A stretch of 64,000 bases of DNA from Anaeramoeba flamelloides (Eukaryota; Metamonada; Anaeramoebidae), in contig JANTQA010000057.1 in the NCBI GenBank assembly GCA_027625915.1, positions 9,238,001-9,302,000 of the forward strand, in the 5' to 3' direction. The stretch's first letter is position 1, and the number at the start of each line of letters is the position of its first letter. Below the pieces are notes generated by a model. It was given only the letters and a program-made list of their open reading frames with translations, was not told the DNA's origin and searched no databases. The position numbers and the translations under genes are program-made. Below are positions 46,499-59,279 of the stretch, piece by piece.

Positions 46499-49400
46499 TT
46501 AGTTTTCTTCTTTTTCTTTTTCTTTTTCTTCTTCTTCATCATCTTTTTTTTCTTCTTCATCTTCTTTCTTTTCTTTCTTTTCTTTTTTCTTTTTTTTTTT
46601 TTCTTCTTTTTCTTTTTCTTTTTTTTCAATCAATTCTTTTTGTTCATTAAATTTTCCTTTAAATTCTACCCATTTATTTTTAAATTGCTCTCTCCTTTCT
46701 GTATCTTTAAATTCCATGTTATAAATTTGTTTACCAAAGAATTTCTTTCTAAGAACGACTGCCTTTATTTCACTCTCCAGATCAAAGGACATTTCATTGT
46801 CAGCAACTTTATATTTGATGATTTCTGTTTTATTATTAGTTTTTGTGATTGTGATTATTAACATATCTTGATCAAATAACAAGATTGCTTCTTCGGTTTC
46901 TTTATTAATGATCTTAACTGAAAATTGTTTTTTCATAAGTTCGGCTTTTTTTTCTTCAATAATTTCATTGTTTGTTTTGAAAAAGATTGTTTTGAATGTA
47001 TGATATTCTTCAAAACTGTTAAAAAGAAGTAATTTCCATTCTTTACCAAATCGTAGAACAATTTCTGGTTTAGCATTCATACAATTTTCAAAAATGATTC
47101 CATGGTTGCCAAGTTGTGCTTCGAATTTTTTCCCATCTTGCTTAAAATAAATCTTTTTTTTAATGAAATTTAAATGAGATTTTTTGTATTTCATCTCATC
47201 AGTTAATATCCTGAGATCGAATTTTTTTTTATCATTTATTTCAAATCTGATATCAAATTTATTTTTTTCTTCTGGTTCATTAAGCGCTTCAACTCTTTTT
47301 TTTCTTAAAGTTTTTGTTGCTTCAATAAATTGTTCAGTTTCTTCTTTGGTGTTAAATTTGATCAGATAATCTTTTTTATCAAATCTTATCTTGATTTTAT
47401 TTGTTGTAAAAATCGGTTTGATAATTACTAATTTTGTTGAATAATTCATAACAATTTCCTTTACTTCTTCTTTTTCTTCTTTTGTTTCTTCTTCTTCTTC
47501 TTCTTTCTTTTCTTCTTTTTCTTCTTTCGTTTCTTCCTCTTCTTCTTTTTTTTCTTCCTCTTCTTTCTTCTTTTCTTCTTCTTCTTCTTCCTTCTTTTCC
47601 TCCTTAGTTTCTTCCTCTTCCTCTTTTTCTTCCTCTTCTTCTTCTTCTTTCTTCTTTTCTTTTTCTTCTTCTTCTTTTTTTTCCTCTTTAGTTTCTAAAA
47701 CAATTCCATTTGTTGTAACTGTTAAATTGCATTTTTTTTTTATTGTATTTTTCGATTCGTCACGATGCGTAAAAGAAGCATCAAATTTAGCAATTTGTTC
47801 TTCTTCTAATTCAACATTTTCAATTTTTTTTTCAAATTCAATAACATCATCAAAAGATTTTTTGTCCATAGTAATTAATTCGAAATATTCTACAAAGTGT
47901 TTAAGATCACATTCTGATTTGAAAGTAATTTTTTTACCTTTATTTTTATTACTGTATAAAAATATTTTTTCTGCAATTGCATGTGAACTGAAAACTTTCA
48001 CATTTTGATTCATGGCTTTGGTATTGTTTTCAGGATCCTTTTGAACAATTTCTTCTTTAAATGAGAGTTTGGACTTCTTATTGTTTTTAATAGTAAAAAA
48101 GCTTAAATCTTCTGGGGAGAGAGAAAGCACCATGTTTTGGTTTTTATTGTTTATTTTGACACCAACAACATAATCACGTTTTAAATATAATTCTGATCGA
48201 TCGAAATATACATTCTTTGAATCTAATTCATCCTTGGATTTCTCTTTTTTTAAGGGATGCCCCAAAATTTTTCTAATTTCAATTTCGTCAATTTCCTTTA
48301 AGTTTCTTTCTCTTCTGCTCTTAATATATTCTTCTCGTTCTTTTTTTTGTTTTTTTTCTAATTTTTCCTCGGCAAATTTTTTGAGTGATTTATTTCTTAA
48401 TTGACTCCTTTTTTCAAATTGATCTAAAAATTCTTGGCAAAGACTTTCTTTATCAAATCTAAAAAGTACCCTGAACTTTGTTGCCAATCTAATCAAGGCT
48501 GAAGATCCTTGTTGTTTAATTGTCTATTTTTATATTTGATTAAAATCCATTGATATGAAAATTTTTCAAAGTAATTCATAGAAAGAAAGATAAAAAGAAG
48601 GATTATTTAATTAGAAATGAGAATTAGAATGAGAATTAGAATTAGAATTTTCGAAAATATTAAAGAATCAAATTTTAAAATTCTTTTAAAAATTATTCCT
48701 TTTCAGAATTTATGATGAAGATTTTTTTTTTTTTTTTGAATAAATGAGGTTTTAAAAAGTGTATAAATTTATTTTTCAAAATTAGTTATATGCCCTATAT
48801 AGAATAGAAACAATTGTGTTAAGTGAATGAATTTATTTTGGTAACTATATTTTAACCTGGTACTTAATTTTACATCATATAACTGTTTTTTTCAAAGTGG
48901 TATCAGTAATGTATTTAAATTAACAATAATACAAAGAATAAAGAAGAATAAATAAATCATTAAAAGCAAGATTTAAAAAAGCAATTAACAAACCCTAGTT
49001 TTATCTTGGTAGCTATACATGGTTCTTCTTTTTGTTCCTAAAAATTCAATGTAATGTTTATAACATTTAATATAACACCAATCATAAAGATTCTTATGAG
49101 AACCGATTTTAAATTTTACTTTGAAATATTTTTTTTTTTGTAATTCTTTAACATAACTTCTTTTAAATTTATCTTTAAAAGCTTTTTCATTTTTTTTTTC
49201 TTCGTCTTGAATTCTTTTTTTTTCTTGTTCAATTTTTTTTTTTTCTTCTTCTTTTTTTTTTTTTTCTTCTTCTTGTTTTTTTTTTTTTTCTTGTTCAATT
49301 TTTTTTTTTTCTTCTTCAATTTCTCTTTGTTTTTCAAGTTTTTTTTTTTTCTTCTGCTCTTTTTTTTCTCTTCTTCTCTTTTTTTAAAGGAGTTATTATA

Positions 49401-52400
49401 TTTATCAATTTCTGCTTTCATATCTTTTTCAAATTTTGAAGCAAATTTTTTCTCTTCAAAAACTATTTCAATTATGGTTTGTTGTTGTAAATTTAAGACA
49501 CATTTCTTTCCACTTCTCTTATTAAACTATATATTTGTTTGGTTGGTTTGTTTCAAAAGGAGAATAAATAATAAGATAATTTTATGAAAAAATTGAAATT
49601 TTGAAGAAAATAAAATATTAATTATGATCTTACTTTTGTTTCTTTTCCAATAGAAAATATTTTTTTTTCAACCTTCTCTTTTTGATTTTCGATATTAATA
49701 TTTAAGAAAGTTTCTTCTAATTTCAAAAATCCTTCAAAATTATTTTTTTCCAGTTGAAATTCGATATTATACCACCCTTCTTTTTTTTTAGGTTCTTTTT
49801 CTTTCTCTTTTTCTTTTTCCTTTTCTTCTTCTTCTTCTTCTTTCTTTTCTTCTTCTTCTTCTTCTTTTTCTTTTTCTTCTTCTTCTTTTTCTTCTTCTTC
49901 TTCTTCTTCTTCTTTCAAAAATTCCTTTAATTTAGAATAAAGATCTTCAAATTCTTCTTCAGTAACAATTTTGACTTTTTCTTCTTCATTTAATTGTAAA
50001 ACAAGTTCTGGTTTTTCATTTGAAGTTACCTATTAGTTATGAAAATAATAACAAATTCCATATTATTTAAAATTTTAGAAAAAAGATTTGATTAAAATTA
50101 AGATTGTTTTTTTTTTATTTGATTTTGAAAATTATTTGGTATTATTACATAATTTCCTTTAATTACCTCAAATTTTGTTAACCTTGTTAAAAAAATAAAT
50201 TTTATTAAATTTTCTGTATAGTTATTAAATCCTCAAATTTTTTATTTATTTTTCTGTATCATTTTCAAAAAGTATTTTCACACAAATAAGAAAATAATAA
50301 TTTTTAAAAAAACAAGAAAATAATAATTTTAAACTCTATTTTTTAAGAAAGGATAAAATTTTTCTTGGACATATATCAAACGTAACACAAATTATAAGAG
50401 CCATTTTATAAATTTAGAACCAAAATTTTTAAATAGTCTCTTAAAAAAGAGATCTAACAACTTAAAACACTTTAATCTTGAATTCTTCAAATTTATAGTT
50501 TTTTCTTTTTGAAAATTACTGTATTTATATAGATTATTCAATTCACGAACATGAAAAAATTTTGTTCAAAAAAAAAAATTAAACATTTGTGTATTTTTCA
50601 TATTTTAATAACTTCATTTATAATAAACCCTATTAGATAATAAGAGATCTTTTGCTAAATAATTATTTTTAAAGACATTTTAGGATTTATATTGTAAAAA
50701 CCAATTTTCCATACAGATTTTTTTCAAATTTAATAGTAAAAAATTTAGTAAAAATGGTTTTTACAGTCAAGATGTTATTATAATATATTTTAAATTTAAT
50801 AAATATCTTTCAAATGGGGAATCAATTATTTTGGTCATGTAAGAATTATTTATTGATTTAAATTGAAAAAAATTATTTTTTTTTCGATTTTTCCGTTAGA
50901 TTTTCTTGAGTTTTCTGTTTATTTGTGAAGTATTCTAGGTTTTTTTGAGGTTTTCTATTTTATTTAGAAAATCGATAGATTTAACATTAAGAAAAATCGA
51001 GAGTTCAAAGAGTGTTAAAGATTTCTATGGTTCAATAATTAAATAATATTAACAAGAAAAATATCTATGGTTTAATTGAAGTCATCAAGTTTAGATTAAT
51101 TAAAGTTAAAAAGTTTTAACCAGAAGATCAATTTATTATTAATAAAAAATACAAATAATTTAATTTCTTTTTTTGAGTGCATTTTTTAAATTTCTCTCTT
51201 TTTTTTTTTTTTATACCTTTTGATAACTGGAACTTTTTTAAATGAAATACATACCTGGGCATCAAAATAAAACAAAAATATTATTATAGTACTGATTTTA
51301 AATAAATTAATTATTTCAACATTTGATTGAAAATGTCAACATAAAGGTATTTCCAATTTAAATGGGAAAAAATTTCTGTAATTAACGTTTTTCAATTCTT
51401 TACTCTCGATTTTTAAACAAGGTGCCGTCAATATAAACCATACCAATAAAACCAAACAAATAAAATTCAGATCCCAAATTACAATCTATTTTTTGAAAAC
51501 TCTTTTTGTAAAAAGATAAGGATAATAAAATAAAAATTTGATCCCTTTTGTGATTCAAATATCAGTATTTAAAATCAGCAGTGAACTATTTTTGAAGTCG
51601 CTTCAAAACTTTTTGAACTGTTTTTTTTCAAAAAACAACTCTGGTTGGTTGAAGGATTGTAAATAAATTTTTAAAGGGGTTTAGGATTTTTGTCAAGCGA
51701 AATAGAAAATGAAAAAAATTAGTCATCATTTGAACAACTCAAACTAAGAGGAAAAAATAATAGTTTTAATTCCTTATTTTGTACACACTTTTAAACAACT
51801 TTTCAATATTCACACTTTTTGAGATTTTTAAGACAATAAAAAAAAAAAAACCTTCAAAATTCTTGATCGAAGAAAAAGTTCAGAAAATGCTGATAACAAT
51901 TCTAAATGAAAGTTTTTCTTTCGAATTCACCAAAATTTTTTAAAACAGGATGTACACAGCTGTATTTTTGTAGGTGACACAGTACTCGTTTTCTTTCAAA
52001 TTTGAAAAAATTAACCAATGGCTGTAACATAAGAAAGAAAGAAAGAAAATCCAAAATTAAAACGGAAAATTAGATTTTGGTTGGTCTTGTTCTAATTTTT
52101 TGATCCTTTATCAAAAAGCAAAGTGTGCAAATCAAAAAAAAAAATAAACGAATTAAAAAAAAAGAAGAAAAAAATATCTCATGTAAATAAGTTGAAAAAT
52201 CGTGAAAATTAGAACAAAAAAAGGTTAACCAAACAATTAAAGATTTGAAATTTGATCAAAAAAACAGAAAATATAATAAAATAAAATAAGAAGAAAGAGA
52301 AAAAAAGATAGAAAATCGGAAAACCCGTTCAAGAAAAGAAAGTAAACTGATTAAAAAGACTTACTTTTGTGTGTTTACCAAATTGATATTTTTTTGGATC

Positions 52401-52591
52401 TTGTTCTTCAATTGTAAAACTGATATCGGTACTTGTAAGAGTTAAAAATCCTTCAGTGAGTTCTTCTGAACCTAAATCAAACGTGAATTTTATTGGTTTT
52501 GATTCCTATTTGTCAATCATTTGAATACAATTTGAAAGAAGTAAAATTCGAACAAGCAAAAAGAAAAAGAAAAAAAAAAAAAACATACCAT
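46499..52591 (-). CDS. Five-exon gene for a tandem PH-like repeat protein
   Basis: Exons: 52589-52591 (ATG only), 52365-52505, 49634-50029, 48995-49526, 46499-48523; about 1030 residues. Introns have GTATGT, GTAAGT, GTAAGA and GTTTGT donors and TAG acceptors; all coding joins are phase 0. I read seven repeats, each a run of beta strands followed by one helix of the type FEDLYSKLKEF, FEEKKFASKFEKDM, KESLCQEFLDQFEK, CDLKHFVEYFEL, KEETEQFIEATKTL, EEYHTFKTIFF and RREQFKNKWVEF, the pattern of PH domains. Glu/Lys-rich coiled segments lie between or inside the repeats (one of about 75 residues at 47460-47690) and at the C-terminus. Exon 4 contains one excess base at an A8 or A12 run (49360-49367 or 49339-49350): the reading is FKKREEE before and LEKQREIEEEKK after. 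Family not recognised; membrane or protein scaffolding is inferred from PH-like folds only. Confidence 0.68.
50030..52364 (-). other. 2.3-kb intron of the PH-like gene
   Basis: Donor AAA|GTAAGT at 52364, acceptor CTAATAG at 50030. Both flanking exons are phase 0 and lie within one beta-rich repeat (FGKHTK joined to VTSNEKPELVLQ). It is 20-fold longer than the other small introns here. Inside, 50890-50985 is an inverted copy of the hairpin repeat at 19.4 kb. Confidence 0.6.
50890..50985 (-). repeat. Second copy of the 19.4-kb hairpin repeat
   Basis: CCGTTAGATTTTCTTGAG, then TTTTCTGTTTATTTG and GAGGTTTTCTATTTTATTTAG, correspond to the inverse of 19402-19475. Confidence 0.7.
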
Positions 52592-55500
52592 TTGAAAAAA
52601 ACTTTCAGGTTAAAATAAAATGAGAAATTTAAAAAAAAATGTTTCAAAAGTTCTTCTTGGGATTTTTACTGTTTAGCCTCGTTTGTTGATTTTTTCCTTT
52701 TTTTATAATTTTTCTAATTATTAACTTTATGTTTTCTTTTTTTAGAAACTTCCATTTTCAAAAACAATTGAAAGAAACCGTTTTTTGATCGAAAAAGAAA
52801 TAATTTTTTTAATTTTTATCTTTTTTTTCTTAATTTTGATCAAAAGATAATATTAAATAGAGCCAAAATTAGCGGTAATTTAAAGTGTTGTAACTGAAAT
52901 ACCTTTTCTTGCTTCTTTAAAGTGTTGGATATTTGTTCTCTTTTTTGTTTTGAAAAAGTAGTTGTTCAGTTTTTTAGTCAATTAATTTCACAAAAAAAAA
53001 TCGAAATGATACGTAACTATTCTTATTATGAAAGATTTCTTTTAATAAAGAGATAATCTCTTTTTTATCTAACAAGCATAATTTAATTGTTACTTTGGGG
53101 GTATTTACTCGGTTTTAAAAGTCTTTCAGTTTTTTGACTTAATAATTGGAAATGTAAAAAACCAAATTGATTTTACCTATTTATTGAAGAACAGTAACAA
53201 ACCAAGAAATTAAAAAGTACATTTTTTGCCACAAAAAGCTTGTTGTTGAATTACAAAGTCCTTTTGTAATACTCTTTAAAGTTCTATCAAGAAAGGTGAC
53301 AAATAAGATAAGATCAAATTTTATTTTTATAACATTATGTTTGATTACTCTGTCATGATTTTGGACTTAGTTATCCATTTTGGTTGTTACTTCTAAAAAA
53401 GAATATGCTTAAGAGGTAATCATAATGGCGAAAAATAATTTTCTAAAACGAAAAAAAAGTTTTTTTGAAATTTTTATCTCTTTATTTCTATCAATTCAAA
53501 ACTAAACAAATTTGGTGTACATACTCGATCTCCAAAAATTAACAAAAAATCAAAAAAGAAGTACAGTTTAAGAAAAAAGCTTCAAATAGTGATACTCAAT
53601 TTGGATTTGAATATTTCGAATTTGATAATTTTGAAAACAACTGTGATCTTAGTTTTGAAGTGACGATCTTTGGTCCTTTTTATAATCTCGGTGATTTTTT
53701 TTTTTTTTTTTTCATTTCTACAATGAGTTATTATTAACTCAAGAATGTTACTCAATCCTTACTTTGTCAAATATAGAGAGTTACAAAATAACCATCGATT
53801 AGATTAAATTGGATCAATTTTATACAAAAAAAAACAATTTGTTGTAAATAGAAAGGTTTTAAGTATATTAAAAAAACAAATTAGATAAGATTATATTTCT
53901 TTAAAATTGACTATCCTTGTAAAATTTCTTTTTTTGTTATTTGAATCTATTGGAATTGAGGATGATTGTGATTTTTATTTGTTCCTTTGTTTTTTTTTTT
54001 TCAAATTAAGATCTTAGGAATTTCTCTTTTAAAATTTGTAAATCGAATAACTAGTCAACTTTTTTTTGGTTAATTTTGAATTTTTGTGTTTGATAATGAT
54101 AAGAATTTTTTTTATTGTAATTTATTATTTCCAAATAAAATACTTATGATTAATTTTTTTTTCTATTTTTGGTTATTGAGTTACTTTGAATTTTTTTTGT
54201 TATTGGAATTTTCAATTATGTTTATTTATTTATTGAGAGAAAGGAGTAATAAAAGAAAATTTACTAAATAAAAAAGAGAAGAAGAAAAATAATTTAAATA
54301 TTAAAGTAAAAAAATATTATATCATTTACATGATCAAAATAAAAATTATACACGTCCTGAAAAATTTTCAGTTATGTCTATTCTTTAGCCTTTTTTTTTT
54401 TTTTTTCAAATTTTACATTTTAAGTTAAAAGAATTAATTTTTTTATTTATTTTAATTTTGTCAACCAAAAAGATTTACATTTTCAGAATACTATTTTTCA
54501 GGTAAGGCCACCCCATAAATATTGTAATAAAATTAAGTTAAGTGAATATATTGTTGAGTTGGGAATTTTTTAGTTATCTTTTTTTATTTCAATAATCTAA
54601 TCCTTTTCATTTAATCATTTGAAAGTATATTCTTTGTTTTGGCTATTTTGCTAAAAATATTTGAAAAAAGAATTTAGAAAACTAATTTCTAAAAAACATT
54701 TTTTGTTAAAGAAAAAAATATTAATAAGTGAGAGAAATAAAATCTTTGGATTTATTCAAATTAAGAAGATTCTAAAGAAATATATCCTTAAGGAAGATAC
54801 TTTTTTTTTGCTGATCTTGATTTAAACATGTCAATTTAGGAAAGGTGGGAATTTTCCTTGTCTAATTATTCAGAAGAAAAGATTTTGTTTAAATATTTTC
54901 CTTCCCAAGCCTTATTTTTTTGATTTATGGTTAATTTAACGAACTCCTAAAAAATAATTTCTTTGTTTATGGTTAATTTAATAAAATCGAAAATAAGGAT
55001 TAAAAAATATTCTAGAAAAGTAAAAAATTACAGAAAACATTAGTGTAGGTATAGATATTTTCATTAAGATATTTACTAATTTATTTTTTTTTAGTCAAAA
55101 TTTCATTATTCTTTGGAACTTAAAGAAACTTTTAATTCCGTGGTTTGTCCCAATTTATATTTTTCAAAATGAAAAAAAGGTAAACACTACATTAAAAAGC
55201 GATAAAAGACCCTACATATAAGACTGATCAAGATATACAAAAGAAGAAAAAATAGAAAGGTTCTCATTCACATACTGAAAAAACATAAACACTATTTATT
55301 GAAACAAAAAAAGAAAGAAACTAGCAATCAATCATGTATCAAAATTTCCCCCCTTCAATTGGATGATGTTAAAAAATTGACACATTATGAGCAATCTATC
55401 TGGTAAATAATAATAATAATAAAAATAAAAGATACAAATTGGCAATCTTGAAACAGTTTCTCAAATTATTAAATTTAAAATAAACATACTCAAAATATTT

Positions 55501-56866
55501 GTTTTAAAAAAATTCTAAAAATGGTTTAAGATTTCACATTTAATCATGTGTTTTATTCTACATAAATTAAATACTTAATTATATATTCCCAACCAGAAAC
55601 ATAATTTATATTCTTTTAAATTATCATTTATCGTTTTAAAATAAATTCAGAATATTTTTTTTATTTTTTTTATATTTTTTATATCAATTTTGAGTTAATT
55701 GTTGTAAAATAATTTATCAAACGTTCTTGGAAAAATTCTTTTTTTATTATAATGAAAAAGAAAATACATATATATTTTTTTTTCTTTTTGAATTGATTAT
55801 ACAATAATCAAGATTTTTAATTTTTGATCTAAAGTGATTTAAAAAATTCATACACAGAGGTATATAGAACCATTTCGTCAAAAGAATTTCCCTCGTTTTT
55901 TTTTTTTTTTCGTGTTCCAATATAGCATATAACTCACTACACGATGATATATCTAAATCAAAATCCTATTTGCTGGTAAACTCCTTAATAAAATAAGTAA
56001 AATGTATATTATGTCTTCATTTTGTAAAAAATATTTGGTTTAGTATTCTCAATTTTTTGAAATTTTTTGTTTTTTTGATGATAAAAATAGTCTTCATAAA
56101 AATTAAACAATTTTTTTTAAATAAATTTTGTTTATTTGATCTTTCAATTTTTAGAATTTTTTTTATAATAATAGAACTTTAAAATATCAATATTGTATAA
56201 AATAAGGATTTATTGTTGGTTTTTTGATCAATTAATATATGGGTCTTTTTAAAATAAGAAACACTTGATTTTTAATTTCGAAACATTGTTTAAATAAGTC
56301 TACATGATTTTTTAGCCACTATAAAAAAATAAACTCCCTTACAAAATCATTGACCCATTAAAAATCAAATTTTAAAGAAAAATATTTTTAATAATTGAAG
56401 TTATCTTTTATAATATAAAAATTTCGATTTTAATATTCAGTTCTATACTCAAGAGGTATTTATTTTTTGTCTAAAAATAAAAGAAAAAAAAAAAATAATA
56501 AAAACTGTTAAAAAAATTGGGCCATTTATTTAGAAAGAAGCATTACATAAAAAAATAGAAAATTTAAAAAAGTAAAAAAACCGATTTATCGATTCTCCTT
56601 CCATTTGAATAACTAAATCTAATCTCTTTTTCCTATTTGAAACCAATTTTTTCCTTAATTCAGATGTAAATTATTTCCAATTTTTCATTTTCATTTTCCA
56701 TTTTAACAAAATACTGTTGAAAAATTAAAATAGAGAAAAAAGATTTATTAGCATACTTTTCATTATGAGAGGAAAAACTTCAAAAGGATACAAAAGCAAT
56801 TCAAAATTCAAATGTAACATGGACATTAATTATGAAATTTAGTTTATATTCAATAAATTTTTGTTA
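52592..56866. other. Long AT-rich spacer
   Basis: Upstream region of the minus-strand PH-like gene, then 4 kb of AT-rich DNA. No gene seen; the 61-codon frame at 54086 is not convincing. Confidence 0.5.
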
Positions 56867-57065
56867 CAGCCAGTCTCACTTATAAGACACAAATTATCAA
56901 CGAAATTTAAGGCACAAAAAAAAATCTCAAATTATGGTACAATATTCAGATTCTAGTAAAATAAATTGTAAAAAAAAAAATTACAAATTTTGTGCCTTAA
57001 TTTGAGATTTTTTTTTGTGCCTTAAATTTCGTTGATAATTTGTGTCTTAAAAGTGGAACTGACTG
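56867..57065. mobile_element. TA-flanked MITE (CAGTCAG family)
   Basis: 199 bp; left tip CAGCCAGTCTCACTTATAAG, right tip AAAAGTGGAACTGACTG, TA on both sides. Confidence 0.95.
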
Positions 57066-57269
57066 TAAGGATTATTCAAATTTTATGGTTAGTGAATACT
57101 ATTTTTCCACATAGTAACATATTAGAGAGACTTCAAAGAAACTTGATCTGAGGGATCTTGCTAACTTGAAAATTTTCGGTTTTATTTGTAAAATTTTGAT
57201 TTGGGATAAAAAAAATTTCCCTTCATCAATCCAAATTATTCTCACAAATTTTGAAGGGAAAATTTTCAT

Positions 57270-57364
57270 TAGGAAAATGTTAACACACTTTCTTTTCAAG
57301 TATGTTAGAGTGTATTGAGAGAGTATAAATATACTTGGAAAGAAAGCGGAGTGGCATTTTCCTA
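57270..57364. repeat. 36-bp-arm palindrome
   Basis: TAGGAAAATG...CTTTCTTTTCAAGTAT at 57270-57305 pairs with ATACTTGGAAAGAAAG...CATTTTCCTA at 57330-57364, with a loop of about 25 bases and a few mismatches. Confidence 0.75.
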
Positions 57365-57668
57365 ATATCAAAAAAATAGGTTTTAGTTTTGCCTTGTTTT
57401 GTTCGTAAAATTCAAAAACTTTTGGTTAATAAATGATTTACAAGCAACATCAAAAAAACCAAAAATTTAATTTTTTTGACTTTTCCTCAATTCATTGTCT
57501 ATTATAGCTTTTTTTCTGTTTATAGTATTTTATTTCGGCCCTTACTGAGCATAAAATTTGAATAGTACTTAATTTCTACCATTTTGACAATAATTATTTT
57601 TTTACCCTTTAATATTTTGTGTTATTTTGATAGAACAAAAGGATTGATAATTTTAAGATAAATAAATA

Positions 57669-57864
57669 CAGTCAGATCCACTTTTATGTCTCAAACTTTC
57701 AAAGAAATTCAATACACAAAAAAATATCAAATTAAGGCACAAAATTTGTAATTGTTTTTTCTACATTTATTTTACTAGAATCTAAATTTTTTACCTTAAT
57801 TTGATAATTTTTATTGTGCCTTAATTTTCATTTAAAGTTTGTACGTTAAAAGTGGAACTGACTG
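57669..57864. mobile_element. TA-flanked MITE (CAGTCAG family)
   Basis: 196 bp; left tip CAGTCAGATCCACTTTTATG, right tip AGTGGAACTGACTG, TA on both sides. More diverged inside than the MULE copies. Confidence 0.93.
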
Positions 57865-58760
57865 TATTCCAGTTTCCTATTTTCAGTATAAATATCCTTA
57901 AATCCAACAATTAATGGTTAAATATAAATAAAATTCAAATTCTTTCCATTTAAACACTATTATGGTGGAACTAACCCGTGTTTTTTATTTTAACCCATTA
58001 CTAAAATTTAACTCATACAAAAAATTTTGGATGACTCTAGAAATAAAAGAAACAAACCAATGGTATTACAACAGTATATAAACAAGAAATTGGGTTCTTT
58101 AAATAAATTTTAAAAAAGAATTATGAAGATATTGGGAGATTAAAATGTTTTTTTTTGACAAAAAAATGAAGCATAATTTCATTTTTTGAATTTTTTTATA
58201 AATAAATCATTTAATCTCAAAAATTTTGTAAATATTATGAAATTTTTGAAACAAAATCATTAAATATTATTGTGAATTTTCGATTATTCAAAGATCTAAC
58301 CTCTAAAGTCAATTTGGATCTGAACCAAGAATCTATAAGTGAATTCTGGTCTTCCAATACCCAAGTCTGAAAAAAAAACATGAGTTAAATTTTCGTAATC
58401 GGTTAAAGGTTGTCAACATGGGTTATTTACACCACTGTATTTCCAATATCCTCTCAGGTTGTCAAAATTGATCACACAATTCAAAAAAAGATTTGTTCTC
58501 GTGTTAAATATTATATCTCAATGAGGTATTGATCTTTGGCTTTTGGTAGTCTGGACTGAGATATACGATCACAAAAGTAGAACAAAAAATAATGTTTTTT
58601 CAGATCTTAAAAAATCACAATCAAAGTATTACATGATACAACATAAAATAGTGACTTCCAAAAAAAACAAGATTTTTGTGATTTAGGAAACAAGATTAAG
58701 AAAAGACTTGTTATACAAATCATTTTTACAAATCTTTTCAATAGTTATTGCTCCCTTTTT
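57865..58760. other. Upstream region of Vps37
   Basis: No gene assigned. A 40-codon minus-strand frame from about 58421 to 58299 (MLTTFNRLRKFNSC, then LGIGRPEFTYRF) crosses a TTTTTTCAG and could be an exon edge, but no partner was found. Confidence 0.4.
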
Positions 58761-59279
58761 ATGACAACACAAAATGAATTTCCTGAATTAGAAAATCTTA
58801 CTGAAGAAGAAATAACAAAGCTTCTTAATGACAAGGATGAATTTGAGGAAATGTTTTCAAACTTAAACACAGTCAAAAACATTAATTCGATCAAAGATCA
58901 AATGATGACAATGGTTGCAGATCTTCTCAAAATTAATTACTCGCGAAAAGAAAACTTCGATGAAGTCAAAGAAACACACAAGCTTGCAAAGCAACGGTTT
59001 TTGGATTTACAACAAATATTACAACAAAAGTTTCTTCAACAAAACCAGCTATTGAACCAATTTGACTACACATCATTGATCGACAAAATTGAACAATCGA
59101 AAATTGAAAGCGACGAGCAGGCCGATCAGTTATTTCAAAAAGTCTCCCAAAAGGAAATTGATCTTGATCAATTCATCAAAGAATTTCGTGAAATTAAAGA
59201 AAAAAGCCATCTAAACGAATCCAAAATAAAGTGTTTCCAAAAAAATTTACAAGACAAAACAATGAATAGTTTCAATTAA
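58761..59279 (+). CDS. VPS37: ESCRT-I subunit Vps37 (Mod(r) domain)
   Basis: 172 residues, single exon. Vps37 is a core subunit of ESCRT-I with Vps23/Tsg101 and Vps28, acting on endosomal membranes to sort ubiquitinated cargo into multivesicular bodies. The whole protein is one Mod(r) domain: the LTEEEITKLLNDKDEFEEMF start, the coiled helical middle (LAKQRFLDLQQILQQKF), the SDEQADQLFQKV segment and the closing DLDQFIKEFREIKEKSHLNE block, which matches the conserved F-x-x-x-F...K...H-x-x-x-x-K end. No N-terminal extension or UBAP1-type region. ATG at 58761 is preceded by a T-rich leader with in-frame stops. Confidence 0.88.
   Translation: MTTQNEFPELENLTEEEITKLLNDKDEFEEMFSNLNTVKNINSIKDQMMTMVADLLKINYSRKENFDEVKETHKLAKQRFLDLQQILQQKFLQQNQLLNQFDYTSLIDKIEQSKIESDEQADQLFQKVSQKEIDLDQFIKEFREIKEKSHLNESKIKCFQKNLQDKTMNSFN

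Noticed and set aside
46444-46861. Plus-strand Phe/Leu-rich frames opposite the PH-like gene
   Set aside because: Reverse reading of Glu/Lys codons gives Phe/Leu/Ser; no membrane protein is implied.
49207-49587. Plus-strand poly-Phe frame
   Set aside because: Antisense of the Lys-rich exon 4 of the PH-like gene.
54086-54271. 61-codon hydrophobic frame
   Set aside because: Phe/Leu/Ile content expected from T-rich DNA; no ATG context, neighbours or domain.
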